This document shows, in pieces, positions 34,804 through 46,633 of a DNA stretch of 64,000 nt. A program made the position numbers and the translations under genes. Below the pieces are notes generated by a model that was given only the letters and a program-made list of their open reading frames with translations, had not been told where the DNA came from and did not search any database. Source of the stretch: Powellomyces hirtus (Eukaryota; Chytridiomycota; Chytridiomycetes; Spizellomycetales; Powellomycetaceae); contig JAHLKG010000032.1 of assembly GCA_025526995.1 (NCBI GenBank), positions 124,001 through 188,000 on the forward strand, given 5' to 3'. Numbering within the stretch: the first letter of the stretch is position 1; each line of letters opens with the position of its first letter.

Positions 34804-36169
34804 ATGTCATCCACCCTCTCTCAGCCCCTCTTTGACCCAGTCTACATCTCCCAAGATGTTCAGAACCAGCTCAAGCAAGGGTTCATTGTGCGGCCCCTCG
34901 AGCCTTCGGATTATGAAAAGGGTAAGGGGCGCGCAACTAGCCTGGGCGGGAATCACAGGCAGCCCTGCATGTCGACTAACTGACTGTTTTGCATTGTGGT
35001 CTGGTTTTGTTGTTTGTTTGTGTGCTGTTTGGAAGGCTTCCTCGATGCTCTGTCGCAATTGACCACGGTGGGACAAATGTCTAAAGGACTGTTCATGGGT
35101 GAGTAAAATTGAGTCGATGTCATTTCCCCGCACCCCGTCACCATCCTCACATATATATATGTGTGTGTGTGTATGTGTGCGAGAACTCACATTTGCGCAT
35201 AACGGCTTCATGTCTCTCTCTCTCTCTCTTTGTCAATCTGATTGTTCGTGTAATATATCAGAACGCTACGCGTACCTCAAAGCCCACAACCACGAATACT
35301 TCACCATTGTGATTGAAGACACCCAAAAGCAGCTGATTGTGGGTGCAGGCACGATCCTGGTGGAACGCAAGTTTGTGCATTTGAATGGACTGGTCGGGCA
35401 TATCGAAGGTGAGACAACCACCAACAACTAAACAAGGGCCGGTGGAGGAGATGGCTGATGCGCGAAAATGTTGATCTGATTCTTTGTGTGTCTGGGGTTC
35501 CAAGATATTGTGACTCGCTCGGATTACCGTGGGTTGAACCTTGGAAAGCTGTGAGTAGACTATATCAAATCGCGAGAGAGTGATGGGAGAGGACTGGACA
35601 AGCGTCATCTCACCCTCAGAAACCGTCCCACAGAGTCATCGAGACGCTCAAATATATTGGCAAAATGACCGGATGTTATAAGAGTAAGATCAACTTCACA
35701 CAACCAAACAACACATTCTATTCTTTCTACGCTCACAGGGCTGATTCTCTCTCCCTTCACTTTCCCACCATTTCACAGTCATTTGTACGTTGATTCAGTT
35801 CCCTGAGTATCTGCGCTTGCTCTTCCCGTTTGCGCGCGAGAGTTGATCCTCTGACGTTTTCTTCACATTACTCTCTCTCTCCCGCCCACCGACTGTTTTT
35901 CAGTGGACTGCAACGACAAGAACATCCCCTTTTACCAAAAATGCGGGTTCGTGCACAAGGTATGCGTGTGAGAGAGTTTGAGAGTCTCATCACCATCATG
36001 CCCCCATGCCCAGAAACAGTCTCTTGTCGGGTGCCCCCTCTCGCTCCCCTCACACTCACTCACAACCCTCTCTTTGCAACGACACACATACACACCACAG
36101 GAATTCGAAATGGTGACCTATATTGATGAAAACGACGCGGTAAAAAAAGGCCCGAAAGCAAAGCTTTAA
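34804..36169 (+). CDS. GNA1: Glucosamine-6-phosphate N-acetyltransferase GNA1
   Basis: Eight exons: 34804-34921, 35036-35098, 35262-35408, 35505-35550, 35634-35683, 35779-35784, 35904-35959 and 36101-36169, giving 184 residues and TAA. GNAT fold motifs are IVRPLEPSDYEKGFLDAL, GHIEDIVTRSDYRGLNLGKL (acetyl-CoA loop), GKMTGCYKIILDC and NIPFYQKCGFVHKEFEM. The enzyme makes N-acetylglucosamine-6-phosphate for UDP-GlcNAc, chitin and glycans. Exon 6 is a six-base microexon (TCATTT) flanked by CACAG and GTACGT. Without it the invariant Y-K-I-I-L-D-C block would be broken. All introns are GT-AG. Cytosolic by family knowledge. Confidence 0.92.
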
Positions 36170-36721
36170 AAAGCAGTGAAACAAAAGCCAGCTTTTTGGC
36201 TGAACCAAAGGTTGCTTCCCCCTCCTCCTCCCTCTACCGCGTACAGACAAAGAGTTTACCAACAACAACCCAACTTGTAGAAGACGCTGCTGCTGCTGCG
36301 ACGATATCGATAGCGGGCAATATTGGCACTAGCCATGTGGCGGCTGAGGACGGTCCTGCGCGAGCATGAGCCATGAAACGAGAGACAAATTTTACGAGGT
36401 GCGGGAAGGTGTTGGAACAATAAGCATTAGTACCGTCATATCGTATCACATTAGATCACATTATATCAAATATCATTACAGCAGTGTGCGGAAACGTGGG
36501 GCGGGCTTTGTGGTGGCGATTGGGGGAGGGTGCTCAATTAATTCGCTTCTGTCACACTCGATTTGATGATTATGGATTGCATAGAGGGGGGGAGAGAGAA
36601 GCGAGCGGAGAGATGAGGCGCAACATTATTAGGGATATACTAGTTGCGTGATTGCGGTTGTGTGTGGTCCAGTGGGTTGACCAGGGGTCGGGGTGGGGGT
36701 GACTCGGTCGGAGATGCCCCT
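36170..36721. other. Convergent intergenic spacer, nothing recognised
   Basis: 3' flanks of GNA1 (+) and the hypothetical gene (-). It includes an ATCACATTA-type short repeat near 36440-36475. No gene seen. Confidence 0.5.
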
Positions 36722-37411
36722 TTATCGCATGTAAGGCTGTTCCATTTCATGCACATTGCACAACAACGGATCCCAATCGAGTGGTGTCACCGTTGTCGTG
36801 CGGTCATTGCGCACACTGACACCATGTGTCTTGCCCGTCGTCGCCGTCAAATGGCCCAAAAACGCACTGATGCGTTGAATGGCCGATGCGCGAGAGCGAG
36901 ACGGCGATGATCGGGATCTACTAGCACGAGCACTCCCACTCAATGCCAACGCGTACCGGGCTTCCAGCAACTCGTCCTCGTCGTCTGACAAAGAACAGGA
37001 AGAGTCGCCGTCGCTGTTGTTTAGTTGTTGGAGGTCGAGATCGAGGTCGAACGAGTCGCGGTCGAGTTGGCGTTGGTAGGCTTCGGAGAGGGTCATGGTG
37101 GTGGTGGTGGTGGTGGTGGTAGTGGGGTACGGTCGGGATATTGATGTTGGCGTTGGGTGTGTTGTGGCAGCCCACCACTGGTCCCACTCGGCCTGTCCTT
37201 TTCTCGCGTGACCGGCGGCAGCGGAGGCGGACCCACATACCAGCAGCCGTGGTTCTCGCCCATCGGTGTTGGTGTTGTCGAGGAGGTCAGAGTCGACCGG
37301 GAAGAAGGCGGCTGTTTCAGAGTACACGGAGGTGGTGGTCAAAGGGGAGAAGGAAGAAGAAGACGCTTTGGACGAGGAGGAAGAGGGTTGAGCTAAGTCA
37401 GAGGACGGCAT
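36722..37411 (-). CDS. Hypothetical Ser/Thr-rich protein
   Basis: Single open frame of 229 residues from ATG 37411 (an upstream in-frame ATG at 37618 would give 298). Ser-, Thr- and Arg-rich with a poly-Thr stretch and an acidic SLSDDEDELLEARYALALSG segment. No domain, signal peptide or membrane segment is recognised. It is kept because the frame is long, unspliced and ends with an orderly hydrophobic/charged C-terminus (ISAFLGHLTATTGKTHGVSV). The microsatellite-like composition leaves room for doubt. Confidence 0.45.
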   Translation of the reverse strand: MPSSDLAQPSSSSSKASSSSFSPLTTTSVYSETAAFFPVDSDLLDNTNTDGREPRLLVCGSASAAAGHARKGQAEWDQWWAATTHPTPTSISRPYPTTTTTTTTTMTLSEAYQRQLDRDSFDLDLDLQQLNNSDGDSSCSLSDDEDELLEARYALALSGSARASRSRSSPSRSRASAIQRISAFLGHLTATTGKTHGVSVRNDRTTTVTPLDWDPLLCNVHEMEQPYMR

Positions 37412-38123
37412 GGTGGGAGAACAGAGGTGGGAAATGTGGTTGTGGGTGTGAGTGTGCGACGAGTGTGAAGAATGGGAGTGAGGGGTGGAAGTGCTGCGCT
37501 TTTGTCGTCGTCGTCGTCGTCGTCGTCGTCGGAGGTTGTTTTTGGCGGTGATGATTGCTGAGGGGGTAGTAGTACTATATTCTTTGTAACATCTTCTATG
37601 CAAAGGCCATTCATTCAATGCATATCTATTCTAGAAAAATGAATGAATCAATGACCGACAGGGGGGGCGGGCAGTGTGAAAAGAAGGGAAAGGAGTGTGA
37701 AAAGTGACTAGAGGGGGCGTCATGCTGGATTCAGTATCACACGGCCACAGTCTCGTGGACTGATTGAATTGAATTGAATTGACACGAGGGAAAGAAGAGA
37801 CGAGAGAGAGAAAGAGAATCCACTTGGGGCGTGTGAATGAAATGAACGAATGAGAGACCAACAGAGTCTTCACAAGGGGATGACTCATCTCTCGCTCCAT
37901 CCGTCACGTGGGATGAAAGCGAGACCCGACAGATGGGTACGTACTATTGTTTGATGTGATGAAGTGTTTGAGATGCAGACAATAATGAAATGTGCGGCGG
38001 GCGAGTCTGTGCTTGGGGGACAAGAGTGTGAGCGTTCGAGTTTGGTTTCTCTTTTCCATTTTTTTTTTTGTTCATTCAGAAATTGCAGGTGGGGATTGCA
38101 GTCTTCTACACTACGCCATCTAA
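37412..38123. promoter_or_regulatory. Divergent upstream region of the hypothetical gene and the ERT1-like gene
   Basis: About 710 bp between divergent starts. Contains a (CGT)n tract at 37504-37530 and AATTG repeats at 37763-37781. No specific site could be assigned. Confidence 0.4.
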
Positions 38124-40407
38124 ATGTCCACACACCGCACACCATCCTCCTCCTCCTCCTCCACTGACAATCTACCGCTCCCACTCCCACTCCCACTCCC
38201 ACTCCCACTCCCTCGCCAGTCCCCCCGGCACGCTGCCGCCGCACTCCACTATTTCCCAAAAACCAACATAACCACTCTTCTCGTCAACAAGAACAACACC
38301 ACCCACCGCAAAACAGAGACCGACCCGCGCACCCGTCCGCCAAAGGAGGAACCAGTCGTACTCAAACCCACCAGCTCGGCCAAAATGGAACGACGGAAAG
38401 CAGACTCGATGGATAGCAGCAGTGACTCTCCCGCCGCCGCCAAAGCAACGACACCAACCCCTACCTCGCAGGCAAAGCGACGAAAGGGTGCCCTGTCCAA
38501 ACGAAAAGTCTCCCATGCGTGCATCTATTGTCGGAGAAGTCATATGACGTGTGGTGAGTTTTTCCCAGGTCCCAGAGACAAAAAAAAGTTTCTATATCTT
38601 GACGCAAAAGAGATCACTGACTCTTTTCTGTAATCCCCCAGATGACGGCCGACCCTGCCAACGATGCATCAAACGCAAAATCGCCCACCTCTGCCACGAC
38701 GACCGCCAAACCACGCCATCCGCCGCCTCGGCAAAACAGCCCGCCACCGCCGCAAAGGCGCCCCCCTCGGTAAAAGTCCCCTCCTACCCCATCTCCACTC
38801 CATCCTCCTCCCACAACAACACCTGTTCCGACTCGTCCTCCTCCTCCTCCTCGGGTGGATCAACACCTCCCCCATCGGACCACCTCACCGACACGGCGGC
38901 AACAACAACAACATCAATCACAGTACCCGCACCGCCCTCTTTCACACCACACACGATGACACCAGACGATATGGTGGTGCTACCCTCGAACCAGGTCTTG
39001 ACAGACACGATGGCCACTGCCCTCGCGACACTCAACACGGTCATGCCCGCTGTCACCCCACAACAACAACATCAACAGCAGCAGCAGCAGCAACAAAATA
39101 CAGTTTCGGCTGCACCACCACCACCACCACCAACAATCGTCACCGACACAGCGGCCTACACGAATTATGACACAACCGCCGCCACCAATTTCACCCTCCC
39201 CGGCATGTCCGCCTTCCCCTTCTCGTTTGCGTCCGAATCCATGGGCCACGAGTTTGCCATCATTTCCGATTTCCTCGCGTCGTGGGACGGAAGTCTGGAA
39301 GCGAGCTTTGAGGCGCCGTTAATGGATATGGAGTTTGAACACCATCAACATCAACAGCAACAACAGCAACAAAATGACTTTCAACATCATCAACAACACC
39401 AACACCAACAGCATTTTGCGCCCCTACCCCACATCTCACCCCACACCCAAAAACCCGCCTTCACAACCACCTCCCCCACCACACCCACCACCTTCCTCTC
39501 CACCCCGACCACCGCCACCGATCCCCCGCTCCTCCGCGGCTCCAAACTCTCGTCCACCGAACAGTTCATCCTCACCGCGGCGGACCCCAAAGACGGGTCC
39601 TCAGAAGACCGCCTCCGGTCCATCATCAACGCGAAAATCGAAGCCGGCCTCCTCAAACCCTACAACTACATCAACGGCTACACGATCCTCCAAAAATGGA
39701 TGGACTCGCACATGTCGCAACCCGCCCGCCAACGCATCCTCAACGTCCTCGGCTCCTTCCGACCCACCTTTCGCTACGTTGCCCAATCCCTCACCGACTA
39801 CGACCTCGTCATGGTCGAAGAAGCATTCGAACGCCTCCTCCTCGACTACGACCGCGTCTTCTCCGCAATGGGCATCCCCGCCGCCCTGTGGCGCCGCACC
39901 GGCCAGATCTATAAGGCAAACAAGGAATTTGCGACGCTCGTCAACCTCCCCATCGAAGACCTCCGCGACGGCAAAACGTGCATCTACGAACTCATGAACG
40001 AAGACTCGGCAGTCAACTACTGGGAAAAGTACGGCAATATCGCATTCGATGCCGCCCAGAAAGCGGTCCTCACCAGTTGTGTCCTTGTCCGCCGCGTCGG
40101 CCGCAACTCCAAACCCACAACAACCACCACACCACGCACAACAACAACAACCGATACCGATACCGATACCAGGACCCCTGATATTGATGCCGATACGAAA
40201 CGAGACGACGAGACCCGCGAAACGGGACAGTGCTGTTTTAGCTTCACAATCAGGAGAGACAAGTACAATATCCCGCTACTGGTAATTGTGACCCGCCCGC
40301 TCGTCCCGTCTCCGCATTTTTCTTTTGGGCTTTTGAACTCACATTTTTTATTTGTATGATTGGATTCTCTTTGGAATCAGATTGCCGGCAACTTTCTCGT
40401 CTCCTAA
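38124..40407 (+). CDS. ERT1: Zn2Cys6 transcription factor, ERT1/AcuK-type regulator of gluconeogenesis
   Basis: Exons 38124-38553, 38642-40281 and 40381-40407 give 698 residues. A short N-terminal Pro/Leu repeat precedes a basic stretch and the binuclear cluster C-x2-C-x6-C-x5-C-x2-C-x8-C (from about residue 132). The cluster reads SHACIYCRRSHMTC and then, after intron 1, DDGRPCQRCIKRKIAHLC. This is the AcuK/AcuM/Ert1/Rds2 variant. The middle is Gln/Thr/Pro-rich. The C-terminal PAS-like domain (GSFRPTFRYVAQSL, GIPAALWRRTGQIYKANKEF) is typical of the family and continues through a 9-codon last exon. Family members control gluconeogenic and alternative-carbon genes. ATG 38385 is an alternative start. 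Nuclear by inference. Confidence 0.85.
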
Positions 40408-40794
40408 GTCCGTTCTACCCTACTTGCGTGCTCCCAACCCACCCACCACACACACTTGAAAAACACAATAACAATAAATATACTCGCATCCCCCTCAAAA
40501 TAGAGTCGCGTATATATATATATATATATGTTGCAAGAAACACAACACACACGCGTCCAGTTACCTTTTTCACCGTTTTGCCACTGGACACTGAACACCA
40601 AAAAGGGACCCGGCCCGTGCAGCCATTGCGGAAATTTGCCAAGAGACCTCGCTGGCCTGGCCTTCCACCAAATACGCATAGCACGCAACACCCAATAGTT
40701 CATATATAACTCATATATTTAAAACTGCAAAATATCAAACCATCCAAACCCCCCAGGAGCACCGCACCTCAAATACCATTTATCCCCCACACCA
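40408..40794. other. Convergent 3' spacer
   Basis: 3' flanks of the ERT1-like gene (+) and SLT11 (-), with a (TA)n tract at 40511-40529 and CACA runs. No gene seen. Confidence 0.5.
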
Positions 40795-42381
40795 TTACGC
40801 TCTGAACTCCCTCCCCGTCGCCGTTCCCAACACCGTCGGGTCCTGGGACGGGTACGTATATCCCGTATCCTGGCCCGGCGGGGGCGGGGGCGGGGGCATA
40901 TTAATCAAATCATCAAGGGTCGGTGGGGGCGGCGGTGGCGGTTGGGAATGCGAATCATAAGCACCTCCAATCGTATCGCTCTGGATGTCGGCTTTGGGTC
41001 CCTGCGGACGGGCCTTGCCCCACTGCACGCGCAGGGTGCGGTTCTTGATGTTGCAGTTGTTAAACGTTTTGGAAACGGCGAGTTCGGCGGCAGCGCGGGT
41101 GGCGTAGTTGATAAAGGCGACTTTGGATTTGTGGATCACGACAACGGATTTGAGTTCGCCAAATGCGTAGAAAAAGTTTCTATTTCAAGAGAGACAAGGA
41201 AAGGGTGGCTCGTGAGTTTGTAGAGTGTCGAGTTGAATTTGGGGAGACGTGAGTAGGCTGTATACCTCAAATCCTGCTCGCTAATGTCCGGTTCAATGCC
41301 CGTAAGAAACAGCGAAGTTATACTCTTATCTTCTGGTGTATTCAGTTTCGACACCTTATCCGTGCGGTTCACTGAAAAAAAAAGAATAAAGAATAAAGAA
41401 TCAATATCAATTCTCAACCCGCCCCTGGCCATCTCACTTCTCTTTTCCACACCACTCACACATTCTCTGCGCCACGGGATCATTCTTGCCATAATACCGA
41501 TCCTTGATATTCTGATGGGCTAAGTCATTGTCGACGGGCAATTCATGGCGGTACGGACACTCATCGCCGCGTTTGCATTCGCCCTTTACAAAAAAGGAGC
41601 AAATGTGTGGCCGGTTGCGCTTGTAGTACGGTTCGCTCCGTCCCATCCGTTTGAGCTGTTCCCGCGCAGACGAGTCGGCTTTGGCGTAGTTGATGAGTGA
41701 GTCGTTGCCGAGCTGAAATGCAAAAAAAAACGCCGATGGCGTTTTCAGTAAAAGTGTAACAATGGGGGCTATCGCGTGTGCAGAGTGAAGATGTTGAACC
41801 TCTTACCTTCCCCTCAACACTCGCAATGAAAAACTCCCGATTCACATCCGACCGCGGCACGTCCCCCTGCGACTGCAACACCGTATCCCGAACCTGCGTC
41901 GGCAACCCTAAAACATCAACTCCTTTTAGTTCTCTCTTCCCCTCCCTACATCCCCTCAGTCACCCCCTTCTTACCAAACTCCAAATCCAACACACACGTC
42001 TGACACACATTCTTGACTTTAGCACACGTCTGACAACATTCGGTCTTCTTATTCCGCATCCCGGCCCCCGGACACCACTGGAAAATCGTAAACGGACGCC
42101 CGCAGATCTTGCACTCCTTCCCATGCTTTTGCTTCGTCATCCGCACATACGGGTTCGGCCCCAAACAGCTCTCGCACTGAGAAAAGAAGAGGGGTGCGGG
42201 AAGTGAGTGATGAGGCGGGTGGGGAGAGACGCAGCGGTTTGATGTGCGTACCACAATGGGAAATTCCGAATCCTCCCACCTAGAATAACCGCAACAAGAA
42301 AGTCAGTCGCCAAGATCGCAATCAAAATTCGATCCCGCACTCAACATCTCCAATCGACATGACATACCCTTGACGAGACAT
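40795..42381 (-). CDS. SLT11: Pre-mRNA splicing factor SLT11/ECM2 (RBM22 type)
   Basis: Seven exons: 42381-42368, 42279-42252, 42176-41975, 41907-41807, 41712-41460, 41371-41266 and 41179-40795, giving 362 residues and TAA. The N-terminal zinc region has [26 protein letters not shown] and [21 protein letters not shown] finger follows ([19 protein letters not shown]), then an RRM with [17 protein letters not shown] and [10 protein letters not shown], and a Pro-rich tail. This is the RBM22/Ecm2/Slt11 architecture; these proteins act at the catalytic centre of the activated spliceosome. The fifth donor was chosen as GTGAGT at 41459 because it alone keeps the frame. The first two exons are 14 and 28 nt. 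Nuclear. Confidence 0.92.
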
Positions 42382-42768
42382 TGTTCTATATCTGTATATG
42401 TGTGTTTCGGTTTGGGACAGGGATGTAAAATACCAGTGACAAACCAGACCAAACTTGCTGTCCTGCAAAGTGCACAGCGTCCCCATCCATCACGTGACCT
42501 TACGTCCGACTCATCCACAAAACGTTTGAAATGTTTGTTAAACTTCGTTATTTTTTGTGGATTTCTAATGTTCTTTTTGAATGCACTGAATATATTGACT
42601 ACACAAGCTCCACCACAAGCACAGATTGTGGGGTTGATACAGTCGATAAGCTGTATCTTCATAACTGCCTGTTCTAAGAAAAAAATGTTCTCTGTGTGAA
42701 TCCAATCCGTCCAATCAATCAGTCAATCAATCAATCTCCATCAATCCATCTTTGTGTCCCCAAAAAAA
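42382..42768. other. Intergenic between SLT11 and MED15
   Basis: Upstream region of SLT11 and 3' flank of MED15. Contains AATC repeats at 42716-42738. No gene seen. Confidence 0.5.
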
Positions 42769-45700
42769 TCATGCCTTGACACGTTTCGCCGCCGGTTCAG
42801 TCTCACCCGCACTCGGCTCCACTTTCGCCGGCACGTCCTCATCGTCATCCCTCCCTCGCTTCTGTCCCGACGAAGGTGGAGTCGGCGTTGTTTCCACGGG
42901 GGGCGGGGTAGCCGGCACGAAGGGCGCCGATGGTGCCGGTTCCGTTTCATCATAAGGTGATGCCAGTGGCAAGTCGAACGGGGTATTGGGTGGTGACAAG
43001 GGATCGGGTAAAGGCAAGTCAAAGCGCCCGAAATATTTCACCATGGTTGTCTCCTCTGCGGGTTCGGAAGCGGGGAGGTACTCGGTCTTGGAGCGAGCAG
43101 TATGGTTGTACTCGATGTAAGGGTCGAGTTTGATCCCGTCCCAGACCGACTCCATGCCGTCCCAGAGACCAAACAGGCCCATCGTGTTGCCGGCAGAAAC
43201 GTCCGGGTCGCCGGTCAGGTCCAACCACTCGTTGGGCAGGAAGTCCTGGTATTTGTCGCGGACAGCCAGAATTTCTGGGTCCACTGGGGCCTGCACCGAT
43301 GCTGGTGCTAGAGCGCGCGTTGGCGCAGGAAGCGGGACTGGAGCCGGCGCCGCTGAGGGTTGCAGCACGCTTTGCTGAGGCACAGCAATGCCTGCCGGTG
43401 CCGGGACCGGGGTGACGGGCATGGGCATCGTCATCAAGCCTTCGATGCTGGTTGGAAGAAGATTAGGATTGAATTTACGCATTGGCGCACCGTGCGGCGT
43501 CGAATGGTATGCAATTTCCTCTGGTTCCATGGCACCAAAGGTCTCAGGGTCACACTGCGGAACTGACATTCCGGACGATGCCGAAGACGCCCGTCGTCCT
43601 TTGCCACTGGCGCTGGCCTTCCTGACCCCAGCCACCTTCTTTGCAGCGGCGGCAGGTACCTTCTGAGCCGGCTTCTTTCCACCAGCCGCTGTTGCTGGCG
43701 CCTTGGACGATTCACCACCATGGGACGGGGCCTCGACGTCGGTGGAAATGCTTTGACGCTTTTTCGATGGAGTTTTTGCCTTGCCGGCAGCAGCTCCCGC
43801 GGCGTGCGAGGCGTTCGCAGCCCGAAGCTCCTGCTGCAGCTGTGCATATCTGGAGGGCTGAGACGGCTGCTGCTGCGTTTGCGGGTCCAATGACTGCTGC
43901 TGCTGTTGCTGTTGTACCGGTTGTTGCGCCACTTGGCGCTGTTGCGGTTGCTGTGATTGTTGAGTCTGTTGAAATTGTGTTTGTTGCTGCTGTTTGATTT
44001 GTTGCTGCTTGTGTTGAGCTTGCAACTGTTGTTGTTGTTGTTGTTGAGGAGGAAGCTGTTGAGGCGGCTGCTGCAACTGTGGAATGGGCGCCGGCGCTCC
44101 CACCTGTGGAGCAGCCAACTGCTCTCGTTGAGCCGCGGCCTGCGCATCCAACATCTTGCGCTTAGCTTCCGCCTGGCGGAACATGGTCAACATGTTGTGC
44201 TGAATAGTCTCCAAAAACGAAGGGGTTAAATAAAAAGTGTCCGTGGCGAATCCATCGATTTGCTTCATGCATAGTTTGCGCTGGTGAAGGATGCGTTTGG
44301 CGTTAGTGTTGTCCGCCTCGGTGTTCCAAGATGCCAAGATTCCAATCAGTTGATCAGTTTTCTCAATCATGGGCTGCATCTGTCTCATTTTTTGCTTCAC
44401 GTAAAGTTTCTCCTCGTCACTCAGATTCAATGGGGGAAATGCGGACGCCTGCAGAGCTGCTTGCGACTGTGCCTGCTGCTGCAACTGCTGGGGTTGAGGC
44501 TGTTGCTGCTGCTGCTGCAACATTTGCGCCGTCATGTGAGGAGTGGTTTGCGGCTGCGATATGCGCATCTGCGGCTGCTGCTGGGGTTTGTTTTGGAACT
44601 GCTGAAGTATCTTCTGCTGCTGGGCCATCATGGGCCCTGCCATGGGCGGCTGCGACATCCTCATTTGACCTTGAGGCTGCATCTGCCCGGCCATCGGAGT
44701 CATTTGAGGCATGCTGGATGGCTGTGACATTCGGACCTGTTGCTGCTGGAGAAACGCCTGTTGCTGCAACGCAGCCTGTTGTTGCGTCGAGGCTTGCTGT
44801 TGTTGCTGTTGTAACGCTTGCTGTTGCAGGGCCTGTTGATGCAAGGCCTGTTGATGCAAGGCCTGTTGCTGGACCTGTTGTTGCATCAATTGAGCAGACA
44901 TTTGCGGCGTAGCCCCTGGTTGCGACGACACCATGCGCATCTGCGGGGTGCCACCTGCAAGTTGCTGCTGCATGAGTTGGGCAGTCATTTGCGGGTGGGG
45001 TTGTGGTTGCGTCATGCGGACGACTTGTTGCGGAGCCTGCTAAATGAGCATCGCGTATGCATCAGTTGCCTGCCACACTGAAAGCCCTTTCACTTAAGTA
45101 GAAGACTTACCCTAATCTGAGGGGTCTGCATTTGCTGCTGCTGTTGCTGTTGCAACTGCTGCGCCATCATATTCCGATCATATTCCACCTTCTTTGCCAA
45201 CACCGCGTTCATCATATTCGCATTCCAATTCTTCTGCCGGCCCAGCGTCTGCAACTGCTCCGCAGTGTAACTCGACACCAGCTGATGGATCTTTTGCGCA
45301 ATCTGATTGCCCCCCGGCCGCATTACCGGTTGGCCCGGCATCTGCTGCATGGGCATGGGTTGAGCCTGCTGCTGTTGCTGTTGCAACTGAAGTTGTTGCT
45401 GCTGCTGCTGGTGTTGTTGCAATTGGGCCTGTGATGTTTGTTGCTGATGCTGTTGAAGTTGTTGTTGTTGCTGAAGTTGTTGTTGCTGCTGAAGTTGTTG
45501 GATTTGGGCGTTCTGCAGTCGCTGCTGCTGTTGTGGCACCGCCATTTGACCGCCTTGTGCTTGTTGCGCAAATGAGGCAATTTTCTCTTGAATTCCCCGT
45601 ACATATTCATCCTGAAATAACAATCATTAAATCAATGAGAAACTATTCTCCCCATATTGAATATAGTTTGGTTTTTATATTTCCCAAATCGACGAAAAGA

Positions 45701-46004
45701 AGTACTCACCAAAGTCTGGCACCTGTCATACAATCGCTGTTCCCACTGAGCAGCCATTGCTTCAACTCTTCCGCCCGCCGTACTGATGTTCTGAGTCTTG
45801 CTAATCGCCTCCACACTTGAGTCCGCAAAGATGCAATAAAAGTTTGAGAAAATATCAGCGTTCGCCAGAAAAAAGACCCAAACCTCCTCCCCAACCCACT
45901 CAAAACATTTCACTCCTTACATTCTTGCCACACTCTGCTTCCTCATCACACCCGTCATCTGCGCCTTCCACTCAAACTGTTGCGACCCCTGTTGTTGCTG
46001 GTTC

Positions 46005-46035
<31 letters not shown>

Positions 46036-46288
46036 GCACTTGCTGTTGCTGTTGTTGCAACATATGCACAGCCGTCGTCTGGGGCGTCATCGCCGCCTGG
46101 GACATTCTCTGGACCGCAGCTTGTTGTTGTTGCACTGCTTGTTGTTGTTGCGCCATCAGCTGTTGCTGATGCAATTGTTGTTGCTGCTGTTGTACCGCCT
46201 GTTGCTGTTGTTGCTGCTGATGCTGAGCAGCGAGAAAATACTGCATCTGCTGCTGCTGGCTCATCGGAGGATAGTTGCTGTTATTCAT
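42769..46288 (-). CDS. MED15: Mediator subunit 15 (GAL11-like), Gln-rich with KIX domain
   Basis: Exons 46288-45921, 45815-45710, 45611-45111 and 45039-42769 give 1081 residues and TGA. After an N-terminal Gln-rich segment, residues ~103-175 form a KIX-like domain (FEWKAQMTGVMRKQSVARIV, AAQWEQRLYDRCQTL, DEYVRGIQEKIASF) spread over exons 1-3. Long Gln tracts follow. A conserved helical block, LSDEEKLYVKQKMRQMQPMI to the MFRQAEAKRKML region, comes next. The Pro-rich C-terminus has a DFLPNEWLDLTG segment and ends with a basic KRVKA. Med15 is the Mediator tail subunit that receives activation domains through KIX. An in-frame ATG at 46342 is an alternative start if there is no upstream intron. The assignment rests on KIX plus architecture. 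Confidence 0.75.
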
Positions 46289-46633
46289 GTTTGCGGGGTC
46301 GTGTGTACGAACAACATCTGGGGGTGACTGTAAGTTGTTCAATCAGGAATGGAATTTGGGAACGGAAGGAGGATGTGAGGCGGAGCTGGGAGGGGGGGGG
46401 GGGGTGCAAATAGAACACAGGGTGTGATAGTAGATAGGGCGCGCATTGACGGAAATCTCCGTGCTTCTATTTCTGGTGACACTCTTACGTGACGGCCTAT
46501 CTCATCGATTGATTGCCTACTCAACTCAAACATCATGCAGATAGCTGAGAAAATAGGTGTGAAGCGTTGTGCTCTATACATGCATTGACATTCAACAAGA
46601 ATCCACCCAGCGTGCGGAAGAACATCCTAAATG
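46289..46633. other. Intergenic between MED15 and the TFIIIC gene
   Basis: MED15 upstream region with a G run at 46391-46404, and the 3' flank of the TFIIIC gene. No gene seen. Confidence 0.5.

Noticed and set aside
37504..37530. Poly-Arg N-terminus for the hypothetical gene at 36722
   Set aside because: The upstream extension comes from a CGT microsatellite; the internal ATG at 37411 is more plausible.
44331..46413. Long + strand ORFs rich in Leu/Ala over MED15
   Set aside because: They are complements of CAG/CAA glutamine tracts in the real - strand gene.
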